DNA of 64,000 nt. It comes from Ensifer adhaerens. GTDB taxonomy: Bacteria; Pseudomonadota; Alphaproteobacteria; Rhizobiales; Rhizobiaceae. Positions 36,596 to 44,803 of the stretch are shown here, piece by piece. Location: assembly GCA_900215285.1 (NCBI GenBank), contig OCMG01000002.1, positions 496,001-560,000 on the forward strand, in the 5' to 3' direction. The translations under genes and the position numbers were made by a program. Position 1 is the stretch's first letter. Every line of letters begins with the position of its first letter. The notes under the pieces were generated by a model that saw only the letters and a program-made list of their open reading frames with translations, had not been told where the DNA came from and ran no database searches.

Positions 36596-37431
36596 TTCAC
36601 GGCTCCTGCGGTGATGCCTCGGATCAGCTGGCGCGAGAAGAGGACATAGAGGACGAGAACGGGAAAGATGGCGAGCGACAGCGCCGCCAGCACGGCATTC
36701 CAGTCGGTGACGAACTGGCCGATGAAGGTCTGCGCTCCCAGCGTCACCGTCTTCGTGCTTTCGCCGGGCGCCAGGATCAACGGGAACCAGAGGTCGTTCC
36801 AGATCGGGATCATGGTGAACACGGCGACCGTCGCCATCGCGGGGCGGATCAGAGGCAGGACGAGGCGGAAGAAGATGGCGTATTCGGAAAGTCCGTCTAT
36901 GCGCCCGGCGCTCTTCAGGTCGTCCGAAACGGTGCGCATGAATTCCGACAGGATGAAGACGGCAAGCGGCAGGCCCTGCGCGGTGTATACCAGGACGAGC
37001 GAAACCAGGGTGTTGACGAGGTTCAGCGCCACCATTTCCTGCAGGATGCCGATCGTGCCGAGGCGGATCGGGATCATGATACCCAGCGCGAGATAAAGCC
37101 CCATCAGCAGATTGCCGCGAAAGCGATATTCGGACAGAGCAAAGGCCGCCATCGCACCGAAGAGCAGCACACAGAAGATCGAGGCAACTGTCACGATCAG
37201 GGAATTCTGGAAATATCCGAAGAAGTCGCCCTGCCCGAGCACGGTGTAGTAACCTGTCAGAGAAAATGTCGTCGGCAGGGGCGGAGTGAGCGGCGATCGG
37301 AAGATATCGTTGCGCGTCTTGAACGAATTCATGATCGTCAGCACGACCGGGAACAGCGCGATGATCGTGTAGATGATCAGCGCGACGTGAACGAAGGCGA
37401 GACGGGTTCGTGAAATTCGGGCATGGGCCAT
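36592..37431 (-). CDS. Carbohydrate ABC transporter permease (MalG type)
   Basis: CUT1 inner-membrane subunit of 279 residues with six hydrophobic helices. The EAA loop near SAGRIDGLSEYAIFFRLVLPLIRPA contacts the ATPase. It lies 10 bases after the MalF-type permease gene and overlaps the Gfo/Idh gene by four bases. It forms the channel together with its partner. Confidence 0.93.
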   Translation of the reverse strand: MAHARISRTRLAFVHVALIIYTIIALFPVVLTIMNSFKTRNDIFRSPLTPPLPTTFSLTGYYTVLGQGDFFGYFQNSLIVTVASIFCVLLFGAMAAFALSEYRFRGNLLMGLYLALGIMIPIRLGTIGILQEMVALNLVNTLVSLVLVYTAQGLPLAVFILSEFMRTVSDDLKSAGRIDGLSEYAIFFRLVLPLIRPAMATVAVFTMIPIWNDLWFPLILAPGESTKTVTLGAQTFIGQFVTDWNAVLAALSLAIFPVLVLYVLFSRQLIRGITAGAVK

Positions 37432-37441
37432 GGCGACACCG

Positions 37442-38392
37442 TCAGAATTGATAGCGGCGCATGCGCCGCTGGATGCCGAAGAGATAAAGCGAGACGCCGG
37501 CGAGAATGATCAGGAACATGACGGTCGCGATCGTCGCGCCCATGGTCCGGTCACCGAGCTGGAGCTGGAAACCGAAGAAAGTGCGGTAAAGCAGCGTGCC
37601 GAGGATATCGGTCGAGCCATCGGGCCCGGCAAGCGCGCCCTGCACGGTGTAGATCAGGTCGAAAGCATTGAAATTGCCGACGAAGGTGAGGATCGAAATG
37701 ATGCCGATGGATGGCAGGATCAGCGGCAGCTTGATCTTCCAGAACTGGCTCCAGCCGGTAATGCCGTCACATTCTGCAGCCTCCAGCACCTCGTCCGGGA
37801 TGTTGAGCAGCGCCGCGTAGATCAGCATCATGGGGATGCCGACATATTGCCAGACGGAGATCAACGAGACCGCAATCAGCGCGCTGCCGGGTTTGCCGAG
37901 CCACGGCGCGAACAGAAATTTCAGATCGACAAGGCTCAGCAGATACGGCGTGACGCCCCAGATCGGCGAAAGGATCAGCTTCCAGATGAAGCCGACGATC
38001 ACGAAGGACAGCAGCGTCGGCAGAAAGATCGCGGTCCGGTAGAAGCCGGCAAAGCGGAGCCTGTGAATCGACAGAAGCGCGGCCAGCGCCACACCGATCG
38101 GGTTCTGCACGAGCATGTGGATGATGAAGAAGATGAGGTTGTTCTTCAGCGCATTCCAGAAGTCAGCGGCCCAGCCCTCGTTACCGAACAGCGTGCGGAA
38201 ATTGTCGAGACCGACAAACACTTCAGTCCCCTGCACCTCCTTGTAGAACGAGAGAAACAGGGTTCCACCCAGCGGCAGGATCATGATCGCCGTATAGACA
38301 AGAACTGCCGGGCCCAGGAATACCGCGATATGCCAGCGAATCGGCTGGCGGCGCGGCATCGCAACCTCGTTTCCCACCTGCTCGCCCTGCAT
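37442..38392 (-). CDS. Carbohydrate ABC transporter permease (MalF type)
   Basis: CUT1 permease of 316 residues with six hydrophobic helices. The EAA loop is EAAECDGITGWSQFWKIKLPLILPS. The ATG at 38392 (MQGEQVGNEVAMPRRQ) follows GAGGGCAG and is preferred. The frame extends to 38452 with Arg-rich residues that look like leader sequence, and a further ATG at 38359 is possible. The gap to the binding-protein gene is 108 bases. Confidence 0.88.
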   Translation of the reverse strand: MQGEQVGNEVAMPRRQPIRWHIAVFLGPAVLVYTAIMILPLGGTLFLSFYKEVQGTEVFVGLDNFRTLFGNEGWAADFWNALKNNLIFFIIHMLVQNPIGVALAALLSIHRLRFAGFYRTAIFLPTLLSFVIVGFIWKLILSPIWGVTPYLLSLVDLKFLFAPWLGKPGSALIAVSLISVWQYVGIPMMLIYAALLNIPDEVLEAAECDGITGWSQFWKIKLPLILPSIGIISILTFVGNFNAFDLIYTVQGALAGPDGSTDILGTLLYRTFFGFQLQLGDRTMGATIATVMFLIILAGVSLYLFGIQRRMRRYQF

Positions 38393-38500
38393 GCTGCCCT
38401 CGTGCAAAATGATCGACCAAACACCGGCGCGCGTCCTTCGCCGGATCTTCAAAGAAGTGAGAAAAAGGGCTCCGTCCCGACAGGAACGGAGCCCGTCAGT

Positions 38501-39760
38501 TTACTTCGCGGGTTTGTACCAGCCGTCGAGGCCCTTTTGCAGCTTTTCGGCCGCCTGTTCAGGCGTATCGGTCCCATTGATCACATTGGCCGATTCGGTC
38601 CAGGTCTCGTTTTCGAGGTTCGGCGTGCCGCGCGACAGGATCTGGTAGGTCGAGCGGATGGTCGACTTGCAGTCCTTGCGCCAGGAAACGAACTCCTGGG
38701 CGAGCGGGTCCTTCATCTCGACGGCGGTCGAGTTCAGGCTGAAGAAGCCGGGCAGTGCATTGGCATAGATCGTGGCGAATTCCGGCGAAGCGACCCAGGC
38801 AAGGAAGGCCTTGGCGGCTTCCGGATGCTTGGTCTTGGCATTCATGCCCATGCCGATATCCGTATGGTCGGAAATGTAGCAGGCATCGCCTTCCTTGGGG
38901 ACCGGCGGCGGGAAGGCGCCCATCTTGAACTGGGCCTGCGTGTTGAAGCCAGAGATTTCCCAGGAGCCGGCGGGATAGATCGCCGCGCGGCCGAGCGTGA
39001 AGAGGTTCTGGCTGTCAGGATAGGATTGCGCTTCGAAACCGTCACCCAGATAGGGCTTCCACTTGGCCAGTTCCTTGAAGGGTTGAACCCACTGCGGATC
39101 GGTCAGCTTTTCCTTGCCGGCGATCAGTGCCTTGCGGCCATCTTCGCCGTGCCAGTAGTTCGGGCCGATATTCTGGTAGCCCATAGTGGCGGCTTCCCAG
39201 AGGTCCTTGGTGCCCATGGCCATCGGAATGTAGGTGCCATCCTTCTTGATCGCGTCGAGGACCTTGAAAAATTCCTCTTCCGTCTTCGGTGGCTTCAGGC
39301 CGAGCTTGTCGAAGGCATCCTTGTTGTAGATGAAGCCGTGGATGACCGAGGCCATCGGCACACAGAACGTGGCCTTGCCGTCGTCGGTCTGCCAGGCGGA
39401 TTTGGCGACGGGCGAGAAATTGCCCATGCCGTCAAGGTTCGTCAGATCCGTCAGGAAGCCCTTATTGTAGAGCTCGAGCGAGGCGTCGAACGGGCGGCAG
39501 GAAATCAGGTCGCCGGCCGTGCCCGAAGCGAGCTTGGCGTTCAGTGCGGCATTGTATTCCGTGGGCGCCATGGGCGTGAAATTGATCTTGATGCCCGGAT
39601 GCTTGGCTTCGAAGGCCGGGATGATCTTCTCCTTCCAGATGGCGAGATCGTCATTGCGCCAGCTTTCGATCGTCAGCGTCGCGTCCTCGGCATGCACGAC
39701 GGACGCGAGGCCCGAAAGCACCGTCGCCGCGAGAAGACTTGTTTTGATCAGACGGTTCAT
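38501..39760 (-). CDS. Carbohydrate ABC transporter, solute-binding protein (family 1)
   Basis: Periplasmic binding protein of 419 residues with a signal peptide ending VHA-ED (about residue 24). The SBP_bac_1 pattern is clear (LTIESWRNDDLAIWKEKIIPAFEAKHPGIKINF). The ATG at 39760 follows GAGGGAGAACG; an open frame to 39913 is rejected because it precedes the signal peptide. It lies 52 bases after murQ, which suggests that it binds MurNAc, GlcNAc or a muropeptide sugar. Confidence 0.92.
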   Translation of the reverse strand: MNRLIKTSLLAATVLSGLASVVHAEDATLTIESWRNDDLAIWKEKIIPAFEAKHPGIKINFTPMAPTEYNAALNAKLASGTAGDLISCRPFDASLELYNKGFLTDLTNLDGMGNFSPVAKSAWQTDDGKATFCVPMASVIHGFIYNKDAFDKLGLKPPKTEEEFFKVLDAIKKDGTYIPMAMGTKDLWEAATMGYQNIGPNYWHGEDGRKALIAGKEKLTDPQWVQPFKELAKWKPYLGDGFEAQSYPDSQNLFTLGRAAIYPAGSWEISGFNTQAQFKMGAFPPPVPKEGDACYISDHTDIGMGMNAKTKHPEAAKAFLAWVASPEFATIYANALPGFFSLNSTAVEMKDPLAQEFVSWRKDCKSTIRSTYQILSRGTPNLENETWTESANVINGTDTPEQAAEKLQKGLDGWYKPAK

Positions 39761-39781
39761 TCTCGTTCTCCCTCTTTGCCA

Positions 39782-39798
39782 GATGCCAAGGCGGCATC
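39782..39798 (-). repeat. Small inverted repeat between murQ and the binding-protein gene
   Basis: GATGCC (39782-39787) and GGCATC (39793-39798) with a five-base loop lie 22 bases before the binding-protein ATG. It may tune translation of the high-demand binding protein. Confidence 0.3.
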
Positions 39799-39812
39799 GG
39801 ATTGTTGCAGTC

Positions 39813-40712
39813 TTAATGTCCGGTGCGCGCCATTTCGAGCGCTCGCCTGAAATTCTGGTTACAGCTCGCCAGCAGACGTTCCGCGCCTTCCGCCGATTTC
39901 GCACCGGAGGCAAGCAGCGTCGCGATCTTCACCGACCCGCCCGCCAGCGTCAGGTAGCGCGCCGCCTTGTCGGGATCGACGCCGGAAATTTCAGAAACGA
40001 TGCGGCAGGCCCGGCCAAGCAATTTGATGTTGTCAGCCTTGAGGTTGATCATATAGCCGTCATGGACGTGGCCGAGCCGGATCGCCATCAATGTTGACAG
40101 CATGTTGAGTGCTATTTTCTGTGCTGTGCCCGCACCCATCCGGGTGGAACCGGCAACGACTTCGGCAGGCGTTTCGAGCAGTATGGCGACATCACTCAAG
40201 GCATGCAGTGCTGCATCGCGGTTATTGGCCATGCCGATGACCGCCGCACTCCGCTCCCGCGCCGCCCGGGCAATAGCCAATGTGTAGGGTGTCGAACCGC
40301 TGGCCGTGACGCAGACAACGCAGTCGTCTTCCGTCAGATTCACCGGCTCCAGGTCGCGCAACGCCAGAGCCTCGTCGTCCTCGTAACCGCCGGCGAGATC
40401 GGAGAGGCTCGCAGCGCCGCCAGCCAGCAGAATCTTCACATCCGCGAGCGCCAGTCCGAAGGTGCCAGGCAGTTCCAGCCCATCCGCAAGCGCCATCAGG
40501 CCGGAACTTCCCGCGCCGGCGTAAATCAGGCGTCCGCCCCGGGTGAGCCTTTCCGCAGCCAACTCACCAGCGCGGGAGATGGCGGGAATCGCGGCGCGGA
40601 CTGCCTCGGCAGCCTTCAGCTGCGCATCTTCGATCATGGCCAGGATCATCTCGGACGGCAAACCGTCGAGACCCTGCGCGTGTCCGTGCCTTGCTTCAGT
40701 TGCGCCCGGCAT
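39813..40712 (-). CDS. murQ: N-acetylmuramic acid 6-phosphate etherase
   Basis: SIS-domain etherase of 299 residues, the same length as E. coli MurQ. It splits MurNAc-6-phosphate into GlcNAc-6-phosphate and D-lactate. Motifs are IYAGAGSSGLMALADGLELPGTFG, CVVCVTASGSTPYTLAIARAA and the C-terminal GTAQKIALNMLSTLMAIRLGHVHDGYM. It is first of the minus-strand transporter operon and diverges from the kinase gene across 209 AT-rich bases. Together they give an ABC-plus-kinase route in place of the MurP phosphotransferase. Confidence 0.94.
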   Translation of the reverse strand: MPGATEARHGHAQGLDGLPSEMILAMIEDAQLKAAEAVRAAIPAISRAGELAAERLTRGGRLIYAGAGSSGLMALADGLELPGTFGLALADVKILLAGGAASLSDLAGGYEDDEALALRDLEPVNLTEDDCVVCVTASGSTPYTLAIARAARERSAAVIGMANNRDAALHALSDVAILLETPAEVVAGSTRMGAGTAQKIALNMLSTLMAIRLGHVHDGYMINLKADNIKLLGRACRIVSEISGVDPDKAARYLTLAGGSVKIATLLASGAKSAEGAERLLASCNQNFRRALEMARTGH

Positions 40713-40732
40713 GCCGTGCTCCCCTTGTTTTC

Positions 40733-40768
40733 GGTATTAATGCCATTAAAATACCACTTGTCTAGTGG
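40733..40768. promoter_or_regulatory. Candidate GntR operators between murQ and the kinase operon
   Basis: CCACT (40754-40758) and AGTGG (40764-40768) form a palindrome around TGTCT. GGTAT (40733-40737) pairs with ATACC (40751-40755). More GGTAT half-sites lie at about 40885-40900, just before the kinase ATG. These sit in the divergent promoter of an operon that includes a HutC-type GntR gene, the natural candidate to bind them. Confidence 0.5.
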
Positions 40769-40921
40769 AAATTTACCAAATCCCAAAATCGGCCCCACAA
40801 AGAAATCTAGGAATTTCGCAAAATTCTTAAATTACAGATATTTAGAAGAATTTTATCTCACCTCGGGAAATTGGGCTTGGTAAATGGTATTTTTTTGGTA
40901 TCATTTCCGCAGGAGGCCAGA

Positions 40922-41794
40922 ATGGCGGAATATTTCATCGGAATTGACGGGGGCGGGACGAGCTGCCGCGCGGCCGTTGCGGATGCCTCGGGCCGAATCC
41001 TCGGCCGCGCCAAAGGCGGCGCAGCCAACATCCTCACCAATCTGGATGGCGCGTTGTCCAACCTGACCTCGACCGCACAGGATGCCCTGCGGGCTGCCGG
41101 TCTCGACCGCGCGCTGAATGAAATTCCGGCGTTTCTCGGATTGGCTGGCGCCAATGTCGCAGAACAAACCGAAGCGCTTCAGGCTCGGCTGCCCTTCAAG
41201 GCAGCCCGCGTCGACACCGATGGGCTGATCGCCCTTCAGGGCGCGTTCGGGGACGAGGACGGAATTGTGGCCATTCTCGGCACCGGCTCGGTCTACATCA
41301 CGCGCCATGCAGGCAATGTTTCGTATACCGGCGGCTGGGGCTTCATGCTGGGCGACCTCGGTGGCGGCGCGCGCGTCGGCCGTGCACTGCTTCAGGAATG
41401 TCTTCTGGTTCACGACCGCGTGCGCAGGAACTCGGCCCTCATCGAGTCAACCATGAAAGAATTCGATCACGATCCCATCCGGCTCGTGACCTTCGCCCAT
41501 GAAGCCGACCCCAGCGATTTCGGCCGCTTTGCGCCCGCGATCTTCGAGGCGGCAGCACAGGGCGACGCCGCGGGCACTGCCCTCGTCCGGGGCGCCGTCG
41601 CGGCCGTTGATGAAGCGCTGGATGCTGCCGCCGGTGATAGTCCCTGCGGCATATGCCTGCTCGGCGGTCTTTCCGCGCTCTATCCGTCCTGGCTTTCCGA
41701 ACGACATCGTGCCCGTCTGGTCGCGCCGCGCAACGATGCGCTTGGCGGAGCCGTATCGCTCGCGATTTCGACTTTCAGCACGGAGGCGCATTGA
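40922..41794 (+). CDS. BadF/BadG-type amino-sugar kinase (probable GlcNAc/MurNAc kinase)
   Basis: Hsp70/actin-fold kinase of 290 residues. The phosphate motifs are FIGIDGGGTS at the start and AILGTGSV in the middle, followed by GGWGFMLGDLGGGARVG. The family includes GlcNAc kinases and MurK, which also accepts MurNAc. The next-door murQ and nagA make phosphorylation of imported MurNAc and/or GlcNAc the likely role. The ATG at 40922 follows AGGAGG. It overlaps the gntR start by one base. Confidence 0.88.
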   Translation: MAEYFIGIDGGGTSCRAAVADASGRILGRAKGGAANILTNLDGALSNLTSTAQDALRAAGLDRALNEIPAFLGLAGANVAEQTEALQARLPFKAARVDTDGLIALQGAFGDEDGIVAILGTGSVYITRHAGNVSYTGGWGFMLGDLGGGARVGRALLQECLLVHDRVRRNSALIESTMKEFDHDPIRLVTFAHEADPSDFGRFAPAIFEAAAQGDAAGTALVRGAVAAVDEALDAAAGDSPCGICLLGGLSALYPSWLSERHRARLVAPRNDALGGAVSLAISTFSTEAH

Positions 41795-42549
41795 TGACTG
41801 CCCTGTCGACGATCCTGCCGCTTGAAGGCCTGCAGGCGAATGGTTCCGGGCCACTCTATGTCAAGCTGCGCCAGTCGCTGGAAAAGGCGATACGCAGCGG
41901 CACGCTGCAACAGGGCGAGGCACTGCCAGCGGAACGCGACATCGCCGATTACGCCAGCATCAGTCGCGTCACCGTCCGCAAGGCGGTCGACGAGCTCGTG
42001 CAGGACGGGCTTCTGGTGCGCCGCCACGGCTCCGGCACGTTTGTGGCCAAGCCGGTCTCGAAGGTGGAGCAACCACTATCCCGCCTCACCTCGTTCACGG
42101 AAGACATGGCGCGGCGCGGCCTCTCCACACGGTCCGAGTGGCTGGAGCGCGGCCTCTTTGCTCCCTCCCCGGAAGAGATGATGATGCTGGGGCTGGGACC
42201 CGGCGCGCTGGTGGCGCGCTTCGCGCGTCTTCGCCTTGGCGACGACAATCCCCTCGCGATTGAGCGTGCCAGCGTGCTGGCCGAATACATGCCAGATCCC
42301 GATGCCGTCACCAGCTCGCTTTATGCTGCGCTGGAGAGACGCAACGCGCGCCCCGTCCGCGCCATCCAGCGTATCTCGGCCTGCAACATCAAGAGCCAGG
42401 ACGCCGAGCTGCTGGGCGTCTCGGAAGGAGCCGCGGGACTGTCCATCCAGCGAATTTCCTACCTGCCTTCCGGCAAGGTGGTGGAGCTCACCCGATCGCT
42501 TTATCGCGGTGACGCCTATGACTTCGTTGCCGAACTGACATTGGGATGA
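41794..42549 (+). CDS. GntR-family (HutC subfamily) transcriptional regulator
   Basis: A 251-residue regulator with an N-terminal winged HTH (GEALPAERDIADYASISRVTVRKAVDEL) and a C-terminal UTRA ligand domain. NagR/DasR/NagQ relatives sense GlcN-6-P or GlcNAc-6-P. It is encoded inside the amino-sugar operon, with its start overlapping the kinase stop. It most likely represses both divergent operons through the palindromes at 40733-40768. Confidence 0.9.
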   Translation: MTALSTILPLEGLQANGSGPLYVKLRQSLEKAIRSGTLQQGEALPAERDIADYASISRVTVRKAVDELVQDGLLVRRHGSGTFVAKPVSKVEQPLSRLTSFTEDMARRGLSTRSEWLERGLFAPSPEEMMMLGLGPGALVARFARLRLGDDNPLAIERASVLAEYMPDPDAVTSSLYAALERRNARPVRAIQRISACNIKSQDAELLGVSEGAAGLSIQRISYLPSGKVVELTRSLYRGDAYDFVAELTLG

Positions 42550-42584
42550 TCCCGCATGGCGAGCAAGACGAGAAGGACAGATGC

Positions 42585-43610
42585 ATGACCACCACGCACA
42601 TGCGGCAGGAAATCGATGAAATTCCCGACGCCGTCGCCCGTCTGCTGGAAAGCTCGGGTTCGGCGCTTGCTGACGCCGGCAGGGCGCTGAGAAATGCAAA
42701 CCCGGCCTTCGTCGCCACCATTGCGCGGGGGTCTTCAGACCACGCGTCGCTCTTTCTCAAATACGCCACCGAACTCGTGGCCGGCCGTGCGGTCGCATCA
42801 CTCGGCCCATCGCTTGCTTCGATCTATGGCGCCACACTGGACCTCAAGCAGGCCGCCGTATTTGCCGTCTCGCAATCCGGCCGCAGCCCGGACATCGTGT
42901 CCATGCTGCAAAGCGCTGCACGGTCGGGCGCGTTGACGCTGACATTGACCAATGCAGCCGGCTCGCCGCTGTGGGATGCCGCTGACGTCAGGATCGATAT
43001 TGCCGCCGGACCGGAACTCGCGGTCGCCGCCACCAAGTCCTATGTGAACTCCGCAGTGGCGGGGCTTGCGGTTCTGGCCCATTGGGCAAACGACGATGCG
43101 CTGGTGACCGCACTGGAGGCCTTGCCAAGCCATTTGCGGGATGCCCGCGCGCTGGACTGGAGCGCGTTGACGCCCGTTCTGGAGCAGGCGGGCTCCCTCT
43201 ATGTCCTGGGACGCGGACCGGCATTGGCCATTGCCTCGGAAGCAGCTCTGAAATTCAAGGAGACCTCGGACATGCATGCCGAGGCCTATTCATCGGCAGA
43301 GGTAATGCATGGACCGGTCGCACTTGTGAGCCCCGGCTTTCCGGTCCTGGTTCTTGCTGCCCGCGACGCTGCCGAACGGTCTGCCGTGGACGCCGCGGAT
43401 GCGCTTGCAGCCAAGGGCGCAGCCGCGTTCGTGACCTCGAAACTGGCGGAGCGGGCGCATCGTCTGCCCTTTATCGAAACCGGTCATCCGCTGACGGACG
43501 CGCTTTCTCTCATCGTTCCATTCTATGGCTTTGCAGAGGACCTGTCGCGGCGACGAGGCTATGATCCCGACCAGCCGGTGGCGCTCAAGAAAGTGACAGA
43601 AACGCAATGA
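42585..43610 (+). CDS. SIS-domain sugar-phosphate deaminase/isomerase (NagB-II/AgaS-like)
   Basis: A 341-residue protein with two SIS domains and no amidotransferase, resembling the isomerase half of GlmS. FVATIARGSSDHASLFLKYA, VFAVSQSGRSPDIVSML and ETSDMHAEAYSSAEVMHGP are characteristic. The likely role is to convert GlcN-6-P to Fru-6-P with ammonia release, after NagA. The ATG at 42585 follows AGAAGGA. It overlaps nagA by four bases. Confidence 0.87.
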   Translation: MTTTHMRQEIDEIPDAVARLLESSGSALADAGRALRNANPAFVATIARGSSDHASLFLKYATELVAGRAVASLGPSLASIYGATLDLKQAAVFAVSQSGRSPDIVSMLQSAARSGALTLTLTNAAGSPLWDAADVRIDIAAGPELAVAATKSYVNSAVAGLAVLAHWANDDALVTALEALPSHLRDARALDWSALTPVLEQAGSLYVLGRGPALAIASEAALKFKETSDMHAEAYSSAEVMHGPVALVSPGFPVLVLAARDAAERSAVDAADALAAKGAAAFVTSKLAERAHRLPFIETGHPLTDALSLIVPFYGFAEDLSRRRGYDPDQPVALKKVTETQ

Positions 43611-44770
43611 CTTCGACAACCGCGATACGGGGTGCCCGCATTTTTGACGGCAGCAACTGGCAGGAAGGTAAGGTCCTTCTCATCAGCGGCGACCGGTTTG
43701 CCGGCATCGTTGAACCGGATGACGTTCCCGCCGGCACACGCGAGATCGATTATGACGGACAATGGATCGTTCCGGGCTTTATCGACCTGCAGGTGAATGG
43801 TGGTGGCGGCGCGCAGTTCGGCGATGTGACCTCGCTCGACGCAATCCGCACCATCACCGCAGCCCATGCACGCTTCGGCACCACCAAGCTCCTGCCGACA
43901 CTGATTACAGACACGCCGGAGACGACGGAACTGGCGCTGCAGGCAGGGCGGGAGGCCCATGAGGCGCGGGTTCCCGGCTATCTCGGTCTGCATCTCGAAG
44001 GACCACACCTGTCACTTGCTCGCAAGGGTGCGCATGATCCGGCGTTGATCCGTCCCATGGAGTCGGCCGACGTCGAGCGCCTGCTGCACCACCGTTCTGA
44101 CGTAGGCGTGCTGCTGACTACACTCGCGCCGGAGAACGCCTCCATAGAGCAGGTGCGAAGCCTGACGGATGCCGGCATCCTCGTCAGTCTCGGGCATACG
44201 GCCGCCGAGGCAAAAACGGCACAGGCGTATTTCGCCGCCGGGGCGAGCATGGTCACGCATCTGTTCAACGCCATGAGTCCGCTGACCCATCGTGAGCCGG
44301 GGCTCGTGGGAGCAGCCCTTCACGAGCCCTCTGTCTTTGCGGGGCTTATCGCAGACGGCTATCATGTCGACGCGATCGCGATGGGAATAGCGCTCCGCGC
44401 CAAGGTTGGGCCGGGTCGCATTTTCCTGGTGACCGACGCCATGTCGCCGATCGGCACGGAGATGGCGGGCCTTCTGCTCAATGGCCGGCAAATCTATCGC
44501 CGCGATGGCCGCTTGATCCTGGAAGACGGCACGCTGGCGGGTGCAGATATCGATATGCTCGGATGCGTCAGATCGGTGATCCGGCTTCTCGGCATGCCCC
44601 TGGAGGAGGTCCTTCGCATGGCCTCGCTCTATCCAGCGCAGGCAGTGCATCTGCAGCGCACACACGGTCGGATCGCCGCAGGTTTCGTAGCCGATTTCGT
44701 CGTCCTGACCCCCGGTCTCGATCACATCGCAACCTGGATTGACGGAACGCGGTGCGCCCCAAATCCTTAG
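43607..44770 (+). CDS. nagA: N-acetylglucosamine-6-phosphate deacetylase
   Basis: Amidohydrolase of 387 residues that yields GlcN-6-P and acetate. Metal and active-site residues are present: Glu131 (LHLEGPH), His197 (LGHTAAEA), His218 (VTHLFNAM), His253 (GYHVD) and Asp277 (VTDAMSPIG). PGFIDLQVNG is the usual N-terminal motif. The start overlaps the SIS gene stop (ATGA). It is last of the four-gene plus-strand operon and convergent with the glycerate kinase gene. Confidence 0.95.
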   Translation: MTSTTAIRGARIFDGSNWQEGKVLLISGDRFAGIVEPDDVPAGTREIDYDGQWIVPGFIDLQVNGGGGAQFGDVTSLDAIRTITAAHARFGTTKLLPTLITDTPETTELALQAGREAHEARVPGYLGLHLEGPHLSLARKGAHDPALIRPMESADVERLLHHRSDVGVLLTTLAPENASIEQVRSLTDAGILVSLGHTAAEAKTAQAYFAAGASMVTHLFNAMSPLTHREPGLVGAALHEPSVFAGLIADGYHVDAIAMGIALRAKVGPGRIFLVTDAMSPIGTEMAGLLLNGRQIYRRDGRLILEDGTLAGADIDMLGCVRSVIRLLGMPLEEVLRMASLYPAQAVHLQRTHGRIAAGFVADFVVLTPGLDHIATWIDGTRCAPNP

Positions 44771-44803
44771 AGCGCCAGTAATCTAACTCTTGGTTTTCCG
44801 AGC

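Noticed and set aside
37430..39850. 806-codon open frame on the plus strand opposite the sugar ABC permease and binding-protein genes
   Set aside because: It is a GC-rich antisense frame opposite three clear ABC genes. Its translation is Arg/Asp/Gln-rich and matches no family.
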